A stretch of 14,526 bases of DNA from Caulobacteraceae bacterium (GTDB taxonomy: Bacteria > Pseudomonadota > Alphaproteobacteria > Caulobacterales > Caulobacteraceae): positions 1-14,526 of the forward strand of contig CANMXH010000037.1 of the NCBI GenBank assembly GCA_947501315.1, given 5' to 3'. Below are positions 13,419 through 14,526 of this stretch, one piece after another. The notes beneath the pieces were generated by a model, which saw only the letters and a program-made list of their open reading frames with translations, was not told where the DNA came from and searched no databases. A program made the translations under genes and the position numbers. Position 1 is the stretch's first letter. Every line of letters begins with the position of its first letter.

Positions 13419-14526
13419 TCAGATATCCGTCCGCGGCACCGAGGTGGTGGTCGGGCGGGGCGCAACCGGTGCCTCGACGCGCGGCGGCGGGGGAGTCAGC
13501 ACGCGCGGCTCCGGAACGGGCTCGCCGTCGGCCACCGCGCCCTCCTCATAGGCGGCGAAGGTGGCTGCGGTGATGATCTCCGAGACCGAGGCCCCCAGCG
13601 GCGCGATCTGGACTGACTTCTCCAGCCCGACCAGCATGGGACCGATCATCGTCGCACCGCCCAGGGCCTGGACCAGATGGGTCGCGATCGAGGCCGAATG
13701 GACCGCCGGCATGACCAGGACATTGGCGTCCCGGGACAGGCGCATGAAGGGGTAGTTGGCGCGCAGGTCGGGATCCAGCGCCAGTTCGGGCGGCATCTCG
13801 CCCTCATATTCGAAATCGACGCCCTTCTGGTCGAGGATACGGATCGCCTCGCGGACCTTTTCGCCGCGGTCGCCCGGCGGGTTGCCGAAGGTGGAATAGG
13901 ACAGGAAGGCCACGCGCGGTTCGCGCCCCAGCTTTCGGACGGCGGCGGCAGCCTGGATGGCGATCCCGGCCAGTTCCTCGGCGTTGGGCAGCTCATGGAT
14001 CGAGGTGTCGGCCACGAAAAGGGTCCGGCCCTTGGCCAGAAGGATCGACAGGCCGATCAGCCGCTCCTTGACGTCCAGGACGCGACGGACCTCTTTCAGC
14101 ACCATGTTGAAATTACGGGTCACGCCCGTGACCATGCAGTCGGCCTGACCCCGCGCGACCATGGCGGCACCGAAATAGTTGCGGTCCTGATTGATCATCC
14201 GTTGCACGTCGCGGCGAAGGTAGCCCCGGCGCTGCAGCCGCTGGTACAGCCAGTCAGTGTATTCAGTATTGTGCGGGCTGATACGGGCGTTGACGATTTC
14301 TATGCCCATGGCGTCGAAATCCAGCCCGGCCTCAGCGGCGTTCCGACGGATCAGTTCCTCGCGGCCGATCAGGATGGGTGTGCCCAGTTCGGCCTGTTTG
14401 AAGCCCCAGGCGGCGCGGATCACGGCGGTTTCCTCGCCTTCGGCGAAGATCACCCGCTTGTTCGGGGCGGCCCGGACAGCCGATGATATCTGCTGCATGA
14501 GGGCGGCGGAGGGATCGAGCCGCGCC
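13419..14526 (-). CDS. maeB: NADP-type malic enzyme, C-terminal phosphotransacetylase-like half (partial)
   Basis: The gene runs off the right edge. 368 codons are visible, and the frame is still open at 14526 (ARLDPSAAL precedes the internal Met at 14498). The segment matches the phosphotransacetylase-like domain that follows the malate-oxidising part in large bacterial malic enzymes of about 760 residues. Motifs include RVIFAEGEE near the start, NRDYFG-type sequence (DRNYFGAAMVARGQADCMVTG region, visible residues about 114-134), GNPPGDRGEKVREA and IGPMLVGLEKSVQIAPLGASVSEI. In MaeB this domain is regulatory and binds acetyl-CoA, while the enzyme makes pyruvate and NADPH from malate. A stand-alone phosphotransacetylase is the alternative, but LDPS followed by FAEGEE is the malic-enzyme junction. 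The last 40 residues (13422-13541) form an unusual Pro-rich tail. Confidence 0.88.
   Translation of the reverse strand, partial: ARLDPSAALMQQISSAVRAAPNKRVIFAEGEETAVIRAAWGFKQAELGTPILIGREELIRRNAAEAGLDFDAMGIEIVNARISPHNTEYTDWLYQRLQRRGYLRRDVQRMINQDRNYFGAAMVARGQADCMVTGVTRNFNMVLKEVRRVLDVKERLIGLSILLAKGRTLFVADTSIHELPNAEELAGIAIQAAAAVRKLGREPRVAFLSYSTFGNPPGDRGEKVREAIRILDQKGVDFEYEGEMPPELALDPDLRANYPFMRLSRDANVLVMPAVHSASIATHLVQALGGATMIGPMLVGLEKSVQIAPLGASVSEIITAATFAAYEEGAVADGEPVPEPRVLTPPPPRVEAPVAPRPTTTSVPRTDI

Noticed and set aside
13419..14498. Stand-alone phosphotransacetylase starting at 14498
   Set aside because: The frame stays open to the window edge and the residues before the Met (LDPS) fit the malic-enzyme linker, so this is the C-terminal part of a larger protein.

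Overview
The window is GC-rich, densely packed DNA, almost certainly from the chromosome of a Caulobacteraceae alphaproteobacterium (Brevundimonas, Caulobacter or Phenylobacterium type). The lineage rests mainly on an ORF at 10169-11689. It has the domain order of the Caulobacter hybrid kinase ShkA, the spaced residues I recall as its c-di-GMP site, and its DDR linker motif. The overall base composition and the AmpG-type permease agree with this. The genus cannot be fixed from the sequence alone.

Positions 1-9604 carry most of a type II secretion (general secretory pathway) operon, all on the + strand, in the order gspC(3' end)-D-E-F-G-H-I-J-K-L-M. Adjacent genes overlap by 1-8 nt or are separated by 2-9 nt. 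Together they encode the outer-membrane secretin (D), the inner-membrane platform (C, F, L, M), the cytoplasmic ATPase (E), the major pseudopilin (G) and the minor pseudopilins of the pilus tip (H, I, J, K). The prepilin peptidase (gspO), gspN and a pilotin are not in the window. gspG has an unusually long 40-residue leader.

Positions 9605-10168 hold a 124-nt, comparatively AT-rich spacer with an inverted repeat, then a gene for an unrecognised 105-residue secreted protein (9729-10046), then a second 122-nt spacer with small hairpins.

Positions 10169-13414 carry the ShkA-like hybrid histidine kinase followed by an AmpG-type muropeptide permease. A 7-bp hairpin lies between them. The ShkA family links c-di-GMP to a phosphorelay controlling cell-cycle and stalk genes. 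AmpG recycles cell-wall muropeptides and is often needed for beta-lactamase induction.

Positions 13419-14526 (- strand) hold the C-terminal, phosphotransacetylase-like half of an NADP-type malic enzyme. It converges on ampG with only 4 nt between stop codons and has a proline-rich tail. No RNA genes, insertion sequences or CRISPR arrays were seen. I see no convincing wholly new system. The points most worth a second look are the ShkA-type kinase, the GspG leader, the small secreted protein and the malic enzyme tail.
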